Shown here one piece after another: positions 1 through 10,576 of a stretch of DNA of 64,000 nucleotides. Source of the stretch: Rhipicephalus microplus. Its lineage: Eukaryota; Arthropoda; Arachnida; Ixodida; Ixodidae. Location: contig NC_134702.1 of NCBI RefSeq assembly GCF_043290135.1, positions 192,666,491 to 192,730,490 on the forward strand. Reading direction: 5' to 3'. The position numbers and the translations under genes are program-made. Position 1 is the stretch's first letter; each line of letters opens with the position of its first letter. Under the pieces are notes generated by a model that did not search any database, was not told the DNA's origin, and was given only the letters and a program-made list of their open reading frames with translations.

Positions 1-1130
1 CGTATATATATTTCAAGTTAATGCATATACTAAAAACTGAACAGAAATGAAGGACTCCTTGGAAACACATACACATATTCAATGTTCGGAACCATCGAAT
101 ATCTTCAGCTCATTGCAGTCTGGAGGAACAGATAAATACATGCACAGCTCTGAAAAGTCTCATAAGTCACATGAGGTACTTTTTGCATTTCTTCTATACA
201 AAGTGCAGTACCATACTAGTGCACCCTCATTCATTCTGTGCCTACATGTGGTGATCTTCTCTTCCAACAATCGTGTCATCGTGCAGCTGATTTCAAATCA
301 GTTGCTTCTCACAAGGTTTTCAGTTATCTGTCCAGCTGTAAACAGAACGTGCGTTATGTTATAGTAAACTGTAAAACGATGGAGAAGCGTCATTGTATGC
401 CTATAGCTATGAGTATCAGAATGAACTATAAATTAAGAATGTGTGTGTTAGAATGCCTCCAAACAACGTATGTGCTACTGAGCGTGGCAGAGAAGCAGAA
501 GAAGCGAGAAGTGAAATAGCAGGCAATACCAGCAGCACTTATTCATGCAACGTTCTTTTTCGATCACCACAGCAACGCACGCTCGAGTTTCTGTCTTGTA
601 CGTGAATGGAAATGAGCCCGCTGACAGCTCAATGTGTCAGCGTCGCTGGTACACGACACGAAGTCACATCTCACTGCTACCAACCAGCGCACGCTTGTTA
701 TTAGCTTGGCAACACACGAAAACGATTAGCACCGAAGCCAACGGATGTTTCTGCGTCATACAATTCGCGAGTACACTTATATAAGTACGTATGTTTTCAC
801 ATCACGGAAATGTGTTGGCTAGTGCGAGGTTCGCTTTCAGCGATGATGAATACCGATGTTGAAAACAAATACAGTGCAGATAAAAACTCCTCCGTATGAA
901 CTACGCGATATTTCGGGCGTCGTATATGGTGTCTATGTTGCGACGAAAACTACCGTAGAGTTTTTTCAGCCGATGTGCCTCGCATGTGCTGGTTCATACG
1001 AACTAGATGGTAGAGGCCTGCGCTGGATGCAGACGACACCGATCTGAATTGCCTCCGCGGTAGGCGAGGGCTCACGCTCAAACCTTCAAACCTCCGAAGT
1101 CTGTTTACACTCGTTTTTAGCACAGAAAGT
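1..1130. other. No recognisable gene
   Basis: Only short open frames (105 codons or fewer) without family resemblance, splice context or start context were seen here. I see no repeat that recurs elsewhere in the window. Confidence 0.5.
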
Positions 1131-1414
1131 CACAGATCAAAGCACAAGAACACCGACATGCTCCTTTCGCTCGGCCGACGATCGCACACGGGACCGGCGC
1201 TAGCATAGCCGGCCGGCATGCGCTGGATTTGTCGGCGTCGCTCGAACTCGGCACGAAACCGCGTCACGCTGGTAGCGCTCGCAGTCGTTCGTCGTTTCGT
1301 TGTCGTTCTAGATTACGAAGCGGTCATTCAGGAACGTTTGGAGTAGTTTCCGTGCTTGCTTTCAGCACTCGGCTGTGCCTTCGAAGCGGCGGCCATTAGG
1401 CACAGCATTCGGAG
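1131..1414. other. GC- and CpG-rich stretch, function unknown
   Basis: Composition changes sharply to CpG-rich compared with the AT-rich flanks, and this continues into the gag remnant to about 1600. It could be internal sequence of the neighbouring retroelement, a separate GC-rich repeat, or a CpG-rich promoter region; nothing seen decides between these. Confidence 0.3.
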
Positions 1415-1741
1415 TCATCGCGGCCTCTGGTTGGTTGGCGCCGCTGTACGCGTGGTGACGTAGCGTACGCCAGGCGAAATATCAAGCCCGGCTTGATCCC
1501 TCGCGCCTGCTCGCGTATGCCCCTCCGACGTCGACGCCGAGAGGCACATTTGACGCTTTTGACGCGTAGACGCGAGCGTACGCGTGCCAGTGGTTGGCAC
1601 TTTACTTAAACGTTCGTACAATGGCAGCCATTCTTCGATGTCGACATCATCCGTGCTACGGAACGTGCCAGGATCTTTTAGCTGCGGAAGGACAACAGCT
1701 GTTGTAGTTGCCTCGGTGGGAGCCTGTCCCTGGTTTGCCAT
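1415..1741 (-). pseudogene. Gag N-terminus of a Ty3/gypsy-type LTR retrotransposon, truncated
   Basis: From the ATG at 1741 the minus strand reads MANQGQAPTEAT, then a segment with LKDPGTFRSTDDVDIEEWLPLYERLSKV. This pattern (DPGTF..TDDVD.E.WL.LYER.S) is what I recognise as the start of capsid-type Gag in tick gypsy elements. After about 48 codons the resemblance stops near 1600 and the frame runs on through GC-rich sequence to a TGA at 1415, so the capsid body, nucleocapsid and pol are missing. The open frame can be extended upstream to 1810, but the methionine at 1741 sits about 55 bases after a plausible primer-binding site, where Gag would start. Assignment to gypsy is by motif memory, not by alignment. 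Confidence 0.55.
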
Positions 1742-1796
1742 GGTGGAAAAATCCAAGCGTCGGCCACTGCTGAGCTCCGTTATATCGTGTTCTACT

Positions 1797-1812
1797 CCAC
1801 ACCACCACAAAA
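1797..1812 (-). promoter_or_regulatory. Possible primer-binding site
   Basis: On the minus strand TTTTGTGGTGGTGTGG directly follows the inferred LTR end (...CCGTGACA). The position next to an LTR end and just before Gag fits a minus-strand primer site. The matching tRNA was not identified. Confidence 0.35.
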
Positions 1813-2088
1813 TGTCACGGGGGTGAGAGAATGAATGAAATAAATATATTTACAAAATATACAGGGAGAGTCAGAGGCAGCTGCAGCCAAAATGGAGGTA
1901 CAACAGCTACAACAACACGAGCACGGTCACTTTCATCGCCTTCGTCCATGATGCTCTTTCGTTGCCGATGTCGTGTAACAGTATAACAGTGCAATATGGT
2001 AAATAGTGCATTGGCATACGACGAGAATGCCGCCATTCTGCAGGACACGGATTACAGAGCTCTTAGTTCTGTGTTGTCGGCCGCAAGA
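1813..2088 (-). repeat. 3-prime part of an LTR (gypsy-type remnant)
   Basis: The minus strand ends in CCGTGACA at 1813, giving the CA-end expected of an LTR, immediately before the primer site and Gag. The AT-rich U5-like part (TTTGTAAATATATTTATTTC) lies at 1838-1860. The far boundary is not visible; the SINE head at 2089 is used as a limit. A partner LTR was not found in the window. Confidence 0.35.
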
Positions 2089-2175
2089 AGCAGTGGTTAA
2101 GGTGCTCAGTGATGACTCGAAGGTCGCGGGCACCATACCAGCCACGGCGGTCGCATTTCGATGACCGCGAAATAG
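2089..2175 (+). repeat. tRNA-head fragment of a tick SINE (second Ruka-like subfamily)
   Basis: The segment reads as a degenerate tRNA head (GTGGTTAAGGTGCTCAG...GAAGGTCGCGGGC) followed by CACGGCGGTCGCATTTCGATG. The same head plus GGCGGTCGCATTT tail recurs at 25138-25230. The internal B box is damaged and the 3-prime body is missing, so this is a truncated, inactive copy. Confidence 0.5.
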
Positions 2176-3305
2176 TATACACTGTAAAGAAAACTATACT
2201 GCAATGGGAAGATTTGGGGGATGATGCTCCCGCTCCGCTCCAGTGACCTCACTCAAATCGGAATGTATCGGAACAAATAAGTTCTTTTTTCATCGTTTTT
2301 CTCCAGTTGCTCACAATGAATTAAGCTGAAAGCAACCGGGGCCCATTCCCTGATTATGCTCCGGTGCTTGCGCCGCAACTGCACCAGCGCATCACCTATG
2401 CTCCAGTGGATGCACCGAAATTGCTCCGGTGCATCTCTCAACGAATTTCATCGACTGTTTGAGGAGTAACATAGGAATCACCGTCACAAGGTGGCCGTTC
2501 CTCAAAAACAAACATGGCACAGAATAAGCCAGTGCAGTGAGCATTGTGCGGAGCTCTCGGCCGCGTTTGAGAAAAGGAAAGCGTTCTTTGCACTTTCTGG
2601 AAGTCACAAGCCACTACAGATGGCCACGAAGGTTGTCTTATGCAGAAGAGTGTTGTGGGAACCTTAATCGTGAGGTATTTTTGTGCAGCGAAGGACATTT
2701 TGTGATCAAACGAGTGTTGAACAACCTGGCAGTCGCTAGTGCGCGCAAAAGTCGGGAGTGAGCTCTCCTGGAATTTCCTTTGTTATTCGTGTCAGGCAGT
2801 GACTGGATACTGTTGGGTGGATAACCTAAACATGTGATCAACAATGGGGTAATTTTATAAGACATTAGTAAAAAGTAAGCGGAGTTTCGATAATGCGTAG
2901 TTTGACTACGTGCTTTTTCTGATGTTTGGTAAGTTCCAATGAACTACTATAAGTTTTGGAGGGCTGATTACATACGCAAAACTGAAAAACACCATTTTTT
3001 GTGCTGATTCTATCAAAAAGCTAATTTTATAACAAAATACAACTGTAAAATACTTTTTGAACTTGTCAGCACATATAAATGCTAATATTTGTGGGCTTTT
3101 TATATCAATAGATGCAGGTCGAGGTCCAGCAGTGCGTACAAAGTATTTTAATCCATCACGTAAGTTGAGCTTATAAAACATGACTAACAAATTGAGCGTC
3201 AATTCTTAATAAATACAGTGAATTGAGGTTGGTACAGACGCATGCACGCACTGATAATCCTGAAAACTTCGTTTTTTGTATTAGTGCTATCTGACATATT
3301 ATTCT
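2176..3305. other. No recognisable gene; some CTCCGG-rich sequence
   Basis: Between about 2225 and 2440 short GCTCCGG/GCTCCAGTG phrases recur, similar in flavour to the degenerate minisatellite at 6170-6400. The rest is AT-rich with no supported feature. Confidence 0.4.
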
Positions 3306-3487
3306 AGAAGTGTACTGGACTTTTCTGGGACGCGGTCTTCTCGGGACAAGAAAAAGAGGAGCGGAAGGAACTGACCAAACTAGAGACGACGAACGCGAAA
3401 GATATGGAGGGGTTGCTTAGCAGAACGAGTCGTGATGAGCTCGACATTTCTGTCGAGCTCATCATCAGGGGGGTCGTAGTGAAGTGA
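3306..3487 (+). CDS. Candidate terminal coding exon, unknown protein
   Basis: A T-rich tract ends in TATTATTCTAG at 3307, a plausible splice acceptor. The following frame is open for 59 codons (starting KCTGLFWDAVFSGQEKEERK, ending IIRGVVVK) and stops at TGA 3485-3487. The translation is charged and helix-like in the middle (KEERKELTKLETTNAKDMEG), as expected of a real protein rather than of the AT-rich surroundings. It contains a perfect 13-bp inverted repeat (3433-3464). I do not recognise the family and see no upstream exon in the window, so it may also be a processed or repeat-borne fragment. Confidence 0.3.
3433..3464. repeat. Perfect 13-bp hairpin
   Basis: TGATGAGCTCGAC (3433-3445) and its exact reverse complement (3452-3464) are separated by a 6-base loop ATTTCT. 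It lies inside the candidate exon at 3306-3487. Confidence 0.8.
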
Positions 3488-4079
3488 ACCCACTTGGTAG
3501 CCCTGATCAACATTGTAAGATGGAGAGGACAGCATATTGAAAGAAAGAGAGAAATGAGAGGGTGTCCTGTCAAAAAAACTTGCCGCATTTTTTGTGTTGG
3601 TGAAAGATGAGGGTGAGTACTATCCAGCTGCTGCCTTTTTTTCTCTTTTCAGTTCTGCTGCCATTGCCGTGACTGCAGTTTTTTTTTTTGGTGGAAGACG
3701 GTAGTTACGTTTTGTGGACAAAACAGGTAAAACTGTTTAAACATTCGCCTTTATATCCTCTCTGAGAACATAACCCTTCTTTCTATCACTTTCTAACGAA
3801 AAGTGCAAAGACGTAGCTTTGACAAGGACAGTGCAACAACATTGTTTGTGAAGAGATCAGGGGAAAAGATCATTTCAGGAAGCCTGGTACGCACGTCGTG
3901 ACACTACCATGTGCATCACCTTCCGTGGCCTCCGAGGTTGCACGGATCTGTAGGTTGAGTAAAGTAGTAGGCTTTCCCCTATTTTTGTCGGTACACGTGA
4001 AAATGCAGGTGCCTTAGGTGTCATACTGTTTGAACCTTTTCTTGCTTGTTTATTTTTATGTCGTAGTGAAGTTCTTTAA
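3488..4079. other. No recognisable feature
   Basis: Mixed, mildly AT-rich sequence with T and A runs (for example near 3680). No supported gene, SINE or tandem repeat. Confidence 0.4.
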
Positions 4080-4119
4080 ACGCGAAGCATTTCTTAGAAA
4101 ACTTCGGCTACTTTGAGCG

Positions 4120-4181
<62 letters not shown>

Positions 4182-4440
4182 GCCGCTTATGTTTGGGTGC
4201 ACTCGTGGTCACCTTCTTAACTTGGCGTGAACTAAAATTAGCATGGGAGGGTCAGATGGTTTAACCAATATGACGGGCTCGTTAACACATGAATAATGTC
4301 ACAACCTGGTCGCGTATGTCCTCAAACACTTTTTGCCAGACTATGGTACATACCAACGGGCGTGTATGAGCCACTAGTATGAGGTGATTGAAACTGTATG
4401 TACCACAGGTGATTAAAACATAGTATTATACCCAGAAACG
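4080..4440 (+). repeat. Head fragment of the GATA/tandem-repeat element family
   Basis: GCGAAGCAT followed by TTCTTAG...CTACTTTGAGCGT, then a (TATC)n tract and AGCCGCTTA, matches in order the terminal region of the large element at 38830-40607 read in reverse. Downstream of the tetranucleotide tract the sequence diverges from the other copies and no 145-bp tandem units follow, so this is a truncated or variant copy. The right boundary is approximate. Confidence 0.5.
4120..4181. repeat. (TATC)n microsatellite
   Basis: About 15 uninterrupted TATC units. It belongs to the head of the element family described at 4080-4440. Confidence 0.95.
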
Positions 4441-4491
4441 GTGAGAACACGAACGGACAATTTTAACTACTCGACATTGGTAGCGTCGACC

Positions 4492-4590
4492 CGACGACTG
4501 CACGGAATAAATGTCAGGGTACCAGCTGGATTCAAACCCAAGCATTATGCGTGGCAATGAAGCATTTTACCACAGAGCTACGCCTGGTCT
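4492..4590 (-). repeat. tRNA-Gly-like SINE copy
   Basis: The minus strand reads GTAGCTCTGTGGTAAAATGC as a tRNA-like A-box region and GGGTTTGAATCC as the B box, followed by GACATTTATTC. Related copies are at 11466-11560 and 37905-37990 (CAGTGATAGAATATTCG...; GGCAGAATGATTG...). The head resembles tRNA-Gly. It cannot fold as a functional tRNA because the acceptor stem does not pair. Confidence 0.5.
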
Positions 4591-6169
4591 CTAAACTACA
4601 CTTTTCAAATAGACGCTAACCTTCGTGAAACGTCAATAGTAGTTGCAGTGCTGCCTACCCAATTTTACTTGTATTACTTATGCACTCTTTTCACACAGCC
4701 GTCACGTTCACAACACGTGAATTGTGGTTGATTTATGTAGCAGTTTCCCGGGTCAGCATGCTCGCCAGCATCAGCGCTTCATATCAACTTCTGGTGTTGC
4801 TAATACGCATGTTCCAGTTGGCACGGTTTCGCAAGTGCAAACAACTGTATATATAAAAATCTGCCACTCTTAAACATATGTCTATGCATGTAACATTTGT
4901 ACATATTTATAGCGTCATATTATGATGTTTCGCTCAAAACAAATTGCAGCACTGGCACCTTCCCTCCGCAAGCTTCGCATAACATCAATTTCCAGGTTCG
5001 TGGGATCTCCCAAATTATTTTTTTTTCAATTTGGTGCTTGAGGCTGTTTGTTTTGAAAAAATACGTGCTCATTCAAAAAACTACTTTGAAAAAATGCTCA
5101 CTACGACAAGTATTAAAACAGAGCGAGCAGTGCAACAGAAAAAAACAATCGTAACATATTCCGAAGTAATGTGAAAGGGAGTTGAAGCTACGCATTTCCT
5201 GAAGACACGCCCCAGCCATGAAAAGTGTAAAGGCCTACTTTGCTAGAATGATAAGGATGAGCACGTAAATCTGCATTAATCAGAAGGATTATTTGAAAAA
5301 ATGGAAATGTTCGGGAGGGGATTCCTGATGCTGCCTACGGGAGTACGGAAATTCAATTAAGTGAGTAAAAAATTTCTTTTAATGTTTTATCAATGATGAA
5401 GCTATATATTTAGCAATATATAGGAACCTTTCACCAGTTTTGAACTTTGTTCGCCTCAGGAGGTGCGTTTTTGTCGTGTAGCGGCTGCCTAACACGGGAG
5501 TACATGGGACCTGCTTCTTGATATTTAACACTCATCCTTTCTTTTTATGTGTGTATGTGTGTGCTCTGTTTTAAGAGTTAGTTGTTTTCATAATCTAGAT
5601 GGTTGCATAGAATAAATTGAGTGTCTGTAGCTTCAGTGTTCTCAGTTTTCGTGGCTATCACGTAATTTGCATTTCTTTAATAGAATTGTTTTTTGTCGCT
5701 GGATTCAACAGGAGTGAATCCCCTGAACCCTTGCGTCGTCACAAAATCCTATGGATGAGTCTTCGTAGTTGGTGAAAAGTTGTTCATGGTGGCTGCGATT
5801 TCTTCGTTTGTAGTGCTTCGTTTTGCAATAATCTGTAATTCATTTCGAAAGCGCTGGGCCTGAAACATGTTTGCTTTTGATTTCATGAGATCTCTCTTCT
5901 TGTGTTCAGTTTTTAACGGCCTTTTGAATTAATCTGCCAGAAACTGCTTATGTTTTTAATAAGTCAAACAATAAGAACTAAGTGCTTTCTCGAAGTCATT
6001 GTGCTAGAGCTCTGTGGGAAAAAATACGCGGCAACGAAGCAGTCTTTGCATAAGAATTCAGACTTCCTTCATTTAACCAATGCGTGAGACTATCGGCATA
6101 CAAAGAATAAACAGCGTAGCAAACACTTAAAGATAACTATTCACTGCACTCGAATTCAGTCCGGACAAA
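4591..6169. other. No recognisable gene
   Basis: AT-rich non-coding sequence with only short open frames and no recognisable repeat. Nothing here could be assigned. Confidence 0.5.
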
Positions 6170-6400
6170 GTAAGCCCAATCGTAAAATACTCCAAAGATG
6201 CCACACAAACGCTCCGGATAGCCGGATTGAAAAACTCGCGAAAAATGCTCCAGAGGTGCCACGTAATCACTCCGGCCAGCCGTGGAAAAATGCCATTAAG
6301 GAGTACTCCGGTGACCCCACGAAATTCCTCCAGCCAGCTGGACCTGAGCAGAAACATTGCTACAGAGGTCCGGAACAAAAATTGCTCCGAATGGGCGGGA
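6170..6400. repeat. Degenerate minisatellite (CTCCGG/GCCAC units)
   Basis: Loosely repeated units of roughly 45-58 bp: ACTCCAAAGATGCCAC, GCTCCAGAGGTGCCAC, ACTCCGGTGACCCCAC and similar, each followed by a CTCCGG or CTCCAG phrase. Units are too diverged for an exact period by eye. Confidence 0.5.
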
Positions 6401-6857
6401 CATTAAAAGTAAGGCGTTTTACTCTGATCTCGGAGTAATTTTTTGGAAGTGTGGCATAGAAAGAAAAAAAGAGAAATAGTGAAAACGAAATGCAAAAAGA
6501 AAAGAAAGCAACAGTGCGACTGAACGAGATAGAAATCGAAATCGAGAAGCGTAAAGAAAGATATGAAGAAAAAAACATCAAGACAGGTGAACAAATAAAG
6601 AGAGAGAGAAAGCAATACAATAAGCATCGACAAACAAGACATGCACAACGGGCAGAAGTGTTCCTCGTGACTAGGTTGGCTGGTTGATATAAGTGCGTGT
6701 GCCTTCCAATAAATTTTATGAACGAGTTCAGTACCTGTGTCTTCTCTTTTACAGTCACTGTGTAACATACGTAGTGCTCGACCCTTGCTATGTTGCACCT
6801 TTCACATTAGATTGCCCCGCTTGCTGTGCTATTATCTTTTTTTGTTTACTTTTCATT
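6401..6857. other. Purine-rich then mixed sequence, possible upstream part of an old LTR
   Basis: 6465-6640 is strongly A/G-rich (GAAATCGAAATCGAGAAG and similar). It lies immediately upstream of the LTR remnant at 6858 and could contain its U3, but the boundary could not be found. Confidence 0.25.
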
Positions 6858-6991
6858 CCAGTCAACCCCTTGTTGGCTGCATAGCGCTTAAAACGCGTCG
6901 CAATCTGAATAAAGTCAAATTCGTCTTCTTGGAACTGATGGGGCGTCTGTTTTTTTGGGCCGACTGTCGTCCTTTCACCAAGTGCGTAACA
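6858..6991 (+). repeat. 3-prime part of a 5-prime LTR (old gypsy-type element)
   Basis: This stretch aligns by eye with 10447-10576: both have TTGGCTGCATA[A/G]CG, a GTCTGTTT phrase, GCCG[A/G]CTGTCGTCC and end in CGTAA[C/G]A. The two lie on either side of a Gag-protease remnant in the same orientation, as expected for the LTR pair of one element. An AATAAA lies at 6908-6913. Divergence is high, so the insertion is old. Confidence 0.55.
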
Positions 6992-6992
6992 G

Positions 6993-7008
6993 CTGGTGGC
7001 AGCAGTGG
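6993..7008 (+). promoter_or_regulatory. Possible primer-binding site
   Basis: CTGGTGGCAGCAGTGG starts one base after the inferred LTR end at 6991. Its position fits a primer-binding site; the matching tRNA was not determined. Confidence 0.4.
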
Positions 7009-7254
7009 CGACGGTATGGAGCGTACGACAGAGGCAGCCTTGGAGTCCGCTTTGGTGAGAGTACGGCTTACTAGACTTCATTGGAAGCATTAGCAGCACT
7101 TACTTGACCATCAAGGGTTTTTTATTGTTGTTGACTTTGCTAAATAGTAGTACACGTTAAAAAAGCACTTAATAACAGCCGGCATGATCTTCACGCCGTT
7201 AACAAAATGAAACCTAGTGTTTCTAGCTGAATAGCTCGGTATCCCTGTCCGGAA

Positions 7255-8262
7255 GTTGATGCGGAAGCCTGAAATTATTGATGCTAAAACCAAATGTAGT
7301 GGAAATGACGACCGAGTGTTGAAAAACAGTTTCCCGAATAACTACAAACGAGAGGTAGAACTGAAGTTAAAAGAGACACAATTGCATAACCATGAACGCA
7401 ATGATAGATTTGACATGCATGGGTACAAGAAAGGTTTCAAGGCTGAGAGTGACATAACTTGAGCTTGCATCTCGTTAGCTTCCAGAGGACGTGTACAAGA
7501 TCAGCACTTGAAAAAGAGACCTGGTCGTGACGCCTGTTGGCAATACTTACAAGTGGGACAACTAATGTAATCGCGAGAATGCCAGATGAAGATGCTGGTG
7601 ATTACAATGACGTTAAGCTTCAGTTGGGTCAAATGAATAACTTGTCAACGAAAGCCGTGAAGATGAAGTTTCGTAACACGAGGCGTGTCCAAGAAAAGTC
7701 ATTCTCTGAATTTGCGTTCTGGTCTATGAGCTTGCTAGAGGAATGGTTTAAGGGCGCAAAAACATAAGAGGAGTAACTTCGTCTTGTTGAACTATTTCCG
7801 CTAGGGAAGTTTTCGCGTCTATTACGGAGCAAATGCGTATGTGGATTCAGAAGAAGTCAAACATCGAGATGTTGCAGACGACAGCTTGCTTGGCAGACGA
7901 GTACCATTCTCGAAAACTTGAAAATAGTGAAGAACAGAGAAAGAAGCCATCGGGAGCATTCAAGATGTTTCAGAAAAGAACACAATAAGTAATAAAAAAA
8001 CGGACTGTGTTCTCGCCTAAGGGCTTGCATTCAACGTGAGTGAACTGAGCAGTTCCAAATTCGAAAAAGAAAGAAAAGCGTACGTCTGTTATGAATGTCA
8101 ACAGCCAGGCCACATCGCGGCGGTCGTCGACATCCCGCAGTGTCTGGCAATTCGCTAACCAAAGAGACCGATTTACTTTTGCATCATACATAAGACAGGA
8201 AGGTTAACGGCATCAGTTTCAAGGTTCTGAGTGACACAGGGGCAACACTTCATCCACAACTC
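7255..8262 (+). pseudogene. Gag-protease remnant of an old gypsy-type LTR element
   Basis: Pieces in successive frames read as one decayed Gag: IARMPDEDAGDYNDVK...MKFRNTRR...SFSEFAF...LLEEWFKGAK (7567-7764), then a nucleocapsid-like knuckle CYECQQPGHIAAVV at 8087-8128 in which the last Cys is Val. A protease start VLSDTGATLH carrying the DTG catalytic triplet follows at about 8223-8252. Several stops and frame changes interrupt it, and no RT or integrase follows before the nested repeat at 8897. The order capsid, CCHC, DTGA is diagnostic of Gag-Pol. Family assignment to Ty3/gypsy is inference from the Gag motif style. Flanking LTR remnants are at 6858-6991 and 10438-10576. Confidence 0.6.
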
Positions 8263-8896
8263 GGTGAGTGTATTTTTTTTGTTATATTCTTGTTTGGCTT
8301 GCACGTCCTCTGCTCCAGTGAATTCAACTATCGGACTTTCCTAAGCTTGGCGACCATGCTGCTTCTGACATCGTTATTCCGTTTCTTCCGCTCGTTCGCT
8401 GAGCCATTTCAGTTCCTGTCAATCCAGCTGGCCAGATCAACCGTGCTCCAGCATCTGCAACACACCGCCCTGACCAGCAGTAATCGGTGCTCGGCGAGTA
8501 GTGCCTGTTCGGAAAATCACCTTATCCTGGCCTTTCCGGCCAATATTCGTGGTCGTGTTGCAGAAAAAAGAAGCACAGTGCCAACTCGTTTCTTCATGTT
8601 TTGGCTACCTCAACGGCCAAGCCGCTATAGACTTCGGCGTCATCGCGCATGTGAAGCACAAAGACAATGTGACCATGTGAAACGTTTCAGTCTTGTGCGT
8701 GGAATAACCTGCCCACATGTTGGCATTCTGTTACTACCTCCAGCCGTTCATGAAGCGTAATCCTCTACAACGTTTTCCGATACGGGTAGCTTCAGTCGAG
8801 TTGTACCATATGCAGCAATCGCCTCTTGGTATGTTCCAGCTTTCAAAAAAGATTGATCTGCTTGCTGTTTTCTTTATGTTTTCTTTTGAATTTGAC
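8263..8896 (+). other. Unassigned interior of the old gypsy-type element
   Basis: A 156-codon open frame (8290-8760) lies where protease and RT would be expected, but I recognise no RT motif in it. It is probably decayed or replaced internal sequence. Confidence 0.3.
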
Positions 8897-8929
8897 GCAT
8901 TTGTTAGATTACTTCAGCAACATTAAACA

Positions 8930-8983
<54 letters not shown>

Positions 8984-10437
8984 GCCTCCTACGTCTTTTG
9001 GCTCTCCTAGCCGTCTCGATAATGGTATCAATACATAAATTGGTATGGCGCAACATGACGGTAGGACAAGCATCACTAACTAGCCATAACAAAAAATTAA
9101 GACATGTATGTGATGAATGTCATGAAGTACCCTTCATGGTCTTGCTGCTTTTGTGGTGGATTTGTTGACATTCGTGGATTTGCGGATTCGTTGACTTGAC
9201 ATTTTGCAAAAGTGATATTGTATCACAAGGCTGCATATCGATCATAAGTGGGAGGCCCTAACATAGTAATTATGAACTCAACATCATGATTTTCATGTTA
9301 TGACTAGTAATGACTACACAACACTCTCATGGTGCACTCATGGTCGTTTCGCTAGCTTTACAAATATCAAATTGGTAATATGGGACGTGAGTGAATGACG
9401 AAGGTAGATGACTATTGCAAACATAAAAATCATGATATGCATGTAATCCAAAACATGACTACATGCTACGCTAATTGCGTGCTCGTGGTCATTTCGCTAA
9501 CTTCACATATACCGAATTTGCTATAACTGAACTTGAATGGATGACGAAGATACAAAAGTGTTTCAAACACATAATCATGATGTGCGTGTCATAGAAAACA
9601 AGGCTACATGCTATCCTCATAGCGTGCTCGCAGGCGTTTTGTAAGTTCCACATATGCCAAATTTGGTATCAAGTGGCTTGAATAGACGACAAAAATAAAT
9701 CACTCGTTAATACATGATATTCATGATATGCGTGTGAAGTAAAACATGACAAGCTACACTAATAGCGTGCTCGTGACCGTTTCGCTAGCTACTCTTATGC
9801 GAAATTTGGTATCACGTTACGTGAATAGACGACGAAGATAAGTGACATGTCTGAACTAGATAATCTTGATATGCGTACAATGTAAAACAAGACTACCTGC
9901 TAGACTCATAGCGTGCTCGCGGCCGTTTAACTAGCTCCATATGTACAAAATGCGACATTACGTGACGTGAATGGACGATGATTGTAAATGACACGTCTGA
10001 AGATGACACTGATGATATTCGTCTCACGTAAAACAAGACGACATGCTACGCACATGGCGTGCTCGCGGTTGTTTTGCGAACTCCACATATACCGAATTTA
10101 GAGGTGACGTGAATAGACGATGAAGGTTAATGACACGTCAAAACATGGCAATCTTGATATGCGTGTCTTGTGAAACATGATTACATGCTACGCTCATAGC
10201 TTGTTCGTGGGCATTTCGCTAGCTCTACATATACCAAATGTGTTATTACGAGACGTCAACAGACAACGAAAGTAAATGACACGTCCAATCATAAAATTCA
10301 AGGCATGGAAGCCATTTCCGGCACACTATACTTGCACATCATAACGTTGTGCTCATCTTAAAGTGGCATATTAACCAACGTCACTCGTGCTTCGCATGTC
10401 GTGGTTTCCCGTGGTACGTAAAATCTGCCAGTTTTTT
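8897..10437 (+). mobile_element. Large tandem-repeat element, copy A (Helentron/HINE-like architecture)
   Basis: The copy runs from a diverged end, through a (TATC)n tract, a head (GGCTCTCCTAGCCGTCTCGATAATGGTATCAATAC) shared with copies C and D in reverse, then at least seven tandem units, to GTGCTTCGCATGTC and GGTACGTAAAATCTGCCAG followed by a T run. Unit starts marked by GTGCTCG.GG..GTTT lie near 9340, 9481, 9627, 9767, 9912, 10060 and 10203, a period of 140-148 bp. There is no protein-coding capacity. It sits inside the old gypsy-type element, between Gag-protease and the second LTR, so it inserted later. It lacks the GC-rich module present in copies B, C and D. Confidence 0.7.
8929..8982. 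repeat. (TATC)n microsatellite
   Basis: About 13 uninterrupted units at the head of element copy A, ending in CTAGCCTCC. Confidence 0.95.
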
Positions 10438-10576
10438 TCTTTCCTGCTAACTACTGATTGGCTGCATAACGTTTAGAAGTCGCCAGAAACCTCATACAGC
10501 AGGATTTGTCCTGCTGCCACTTCTTGGGTCGTCTGTTTCCTGAGCCGGCTGTCGTCCAGCCGCCAAATACGTAAGA
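10438..10576 (+). repeat. 3-prime LTR remnant of the old gypsy-type element
   Basis: It matches 6858-6991 (see there). Copy A of the tandem-repeat element ends directly at its left edge, so the missing left part of this LTR was probably displaced or deleted by that insertion. Confidence 0.5.

Noticed and set aside
1131..1414. CpG-island promoter of a host gene
   Set aside because: GC-rich sequence continues into a retroelement Gag remnant and no coding exon follows; not supportable.
4492..4590. Functional tRNA gene
   Set aside because: B box present but acceptor and anticodon arms do not pair; related degenerate copies at other places show it is a SINE.
6490..6687. Charged 65-codon coiled-coil protein
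   Set aside because: Comes from a purine-rich tract (GAAATCGAAATCG) and has no support as a gene.
8290..8760. 156-codon frame as a gene
   Set aside because: No motif, no splice or start context, and it lies inside a decayed LTR element where pol should be.
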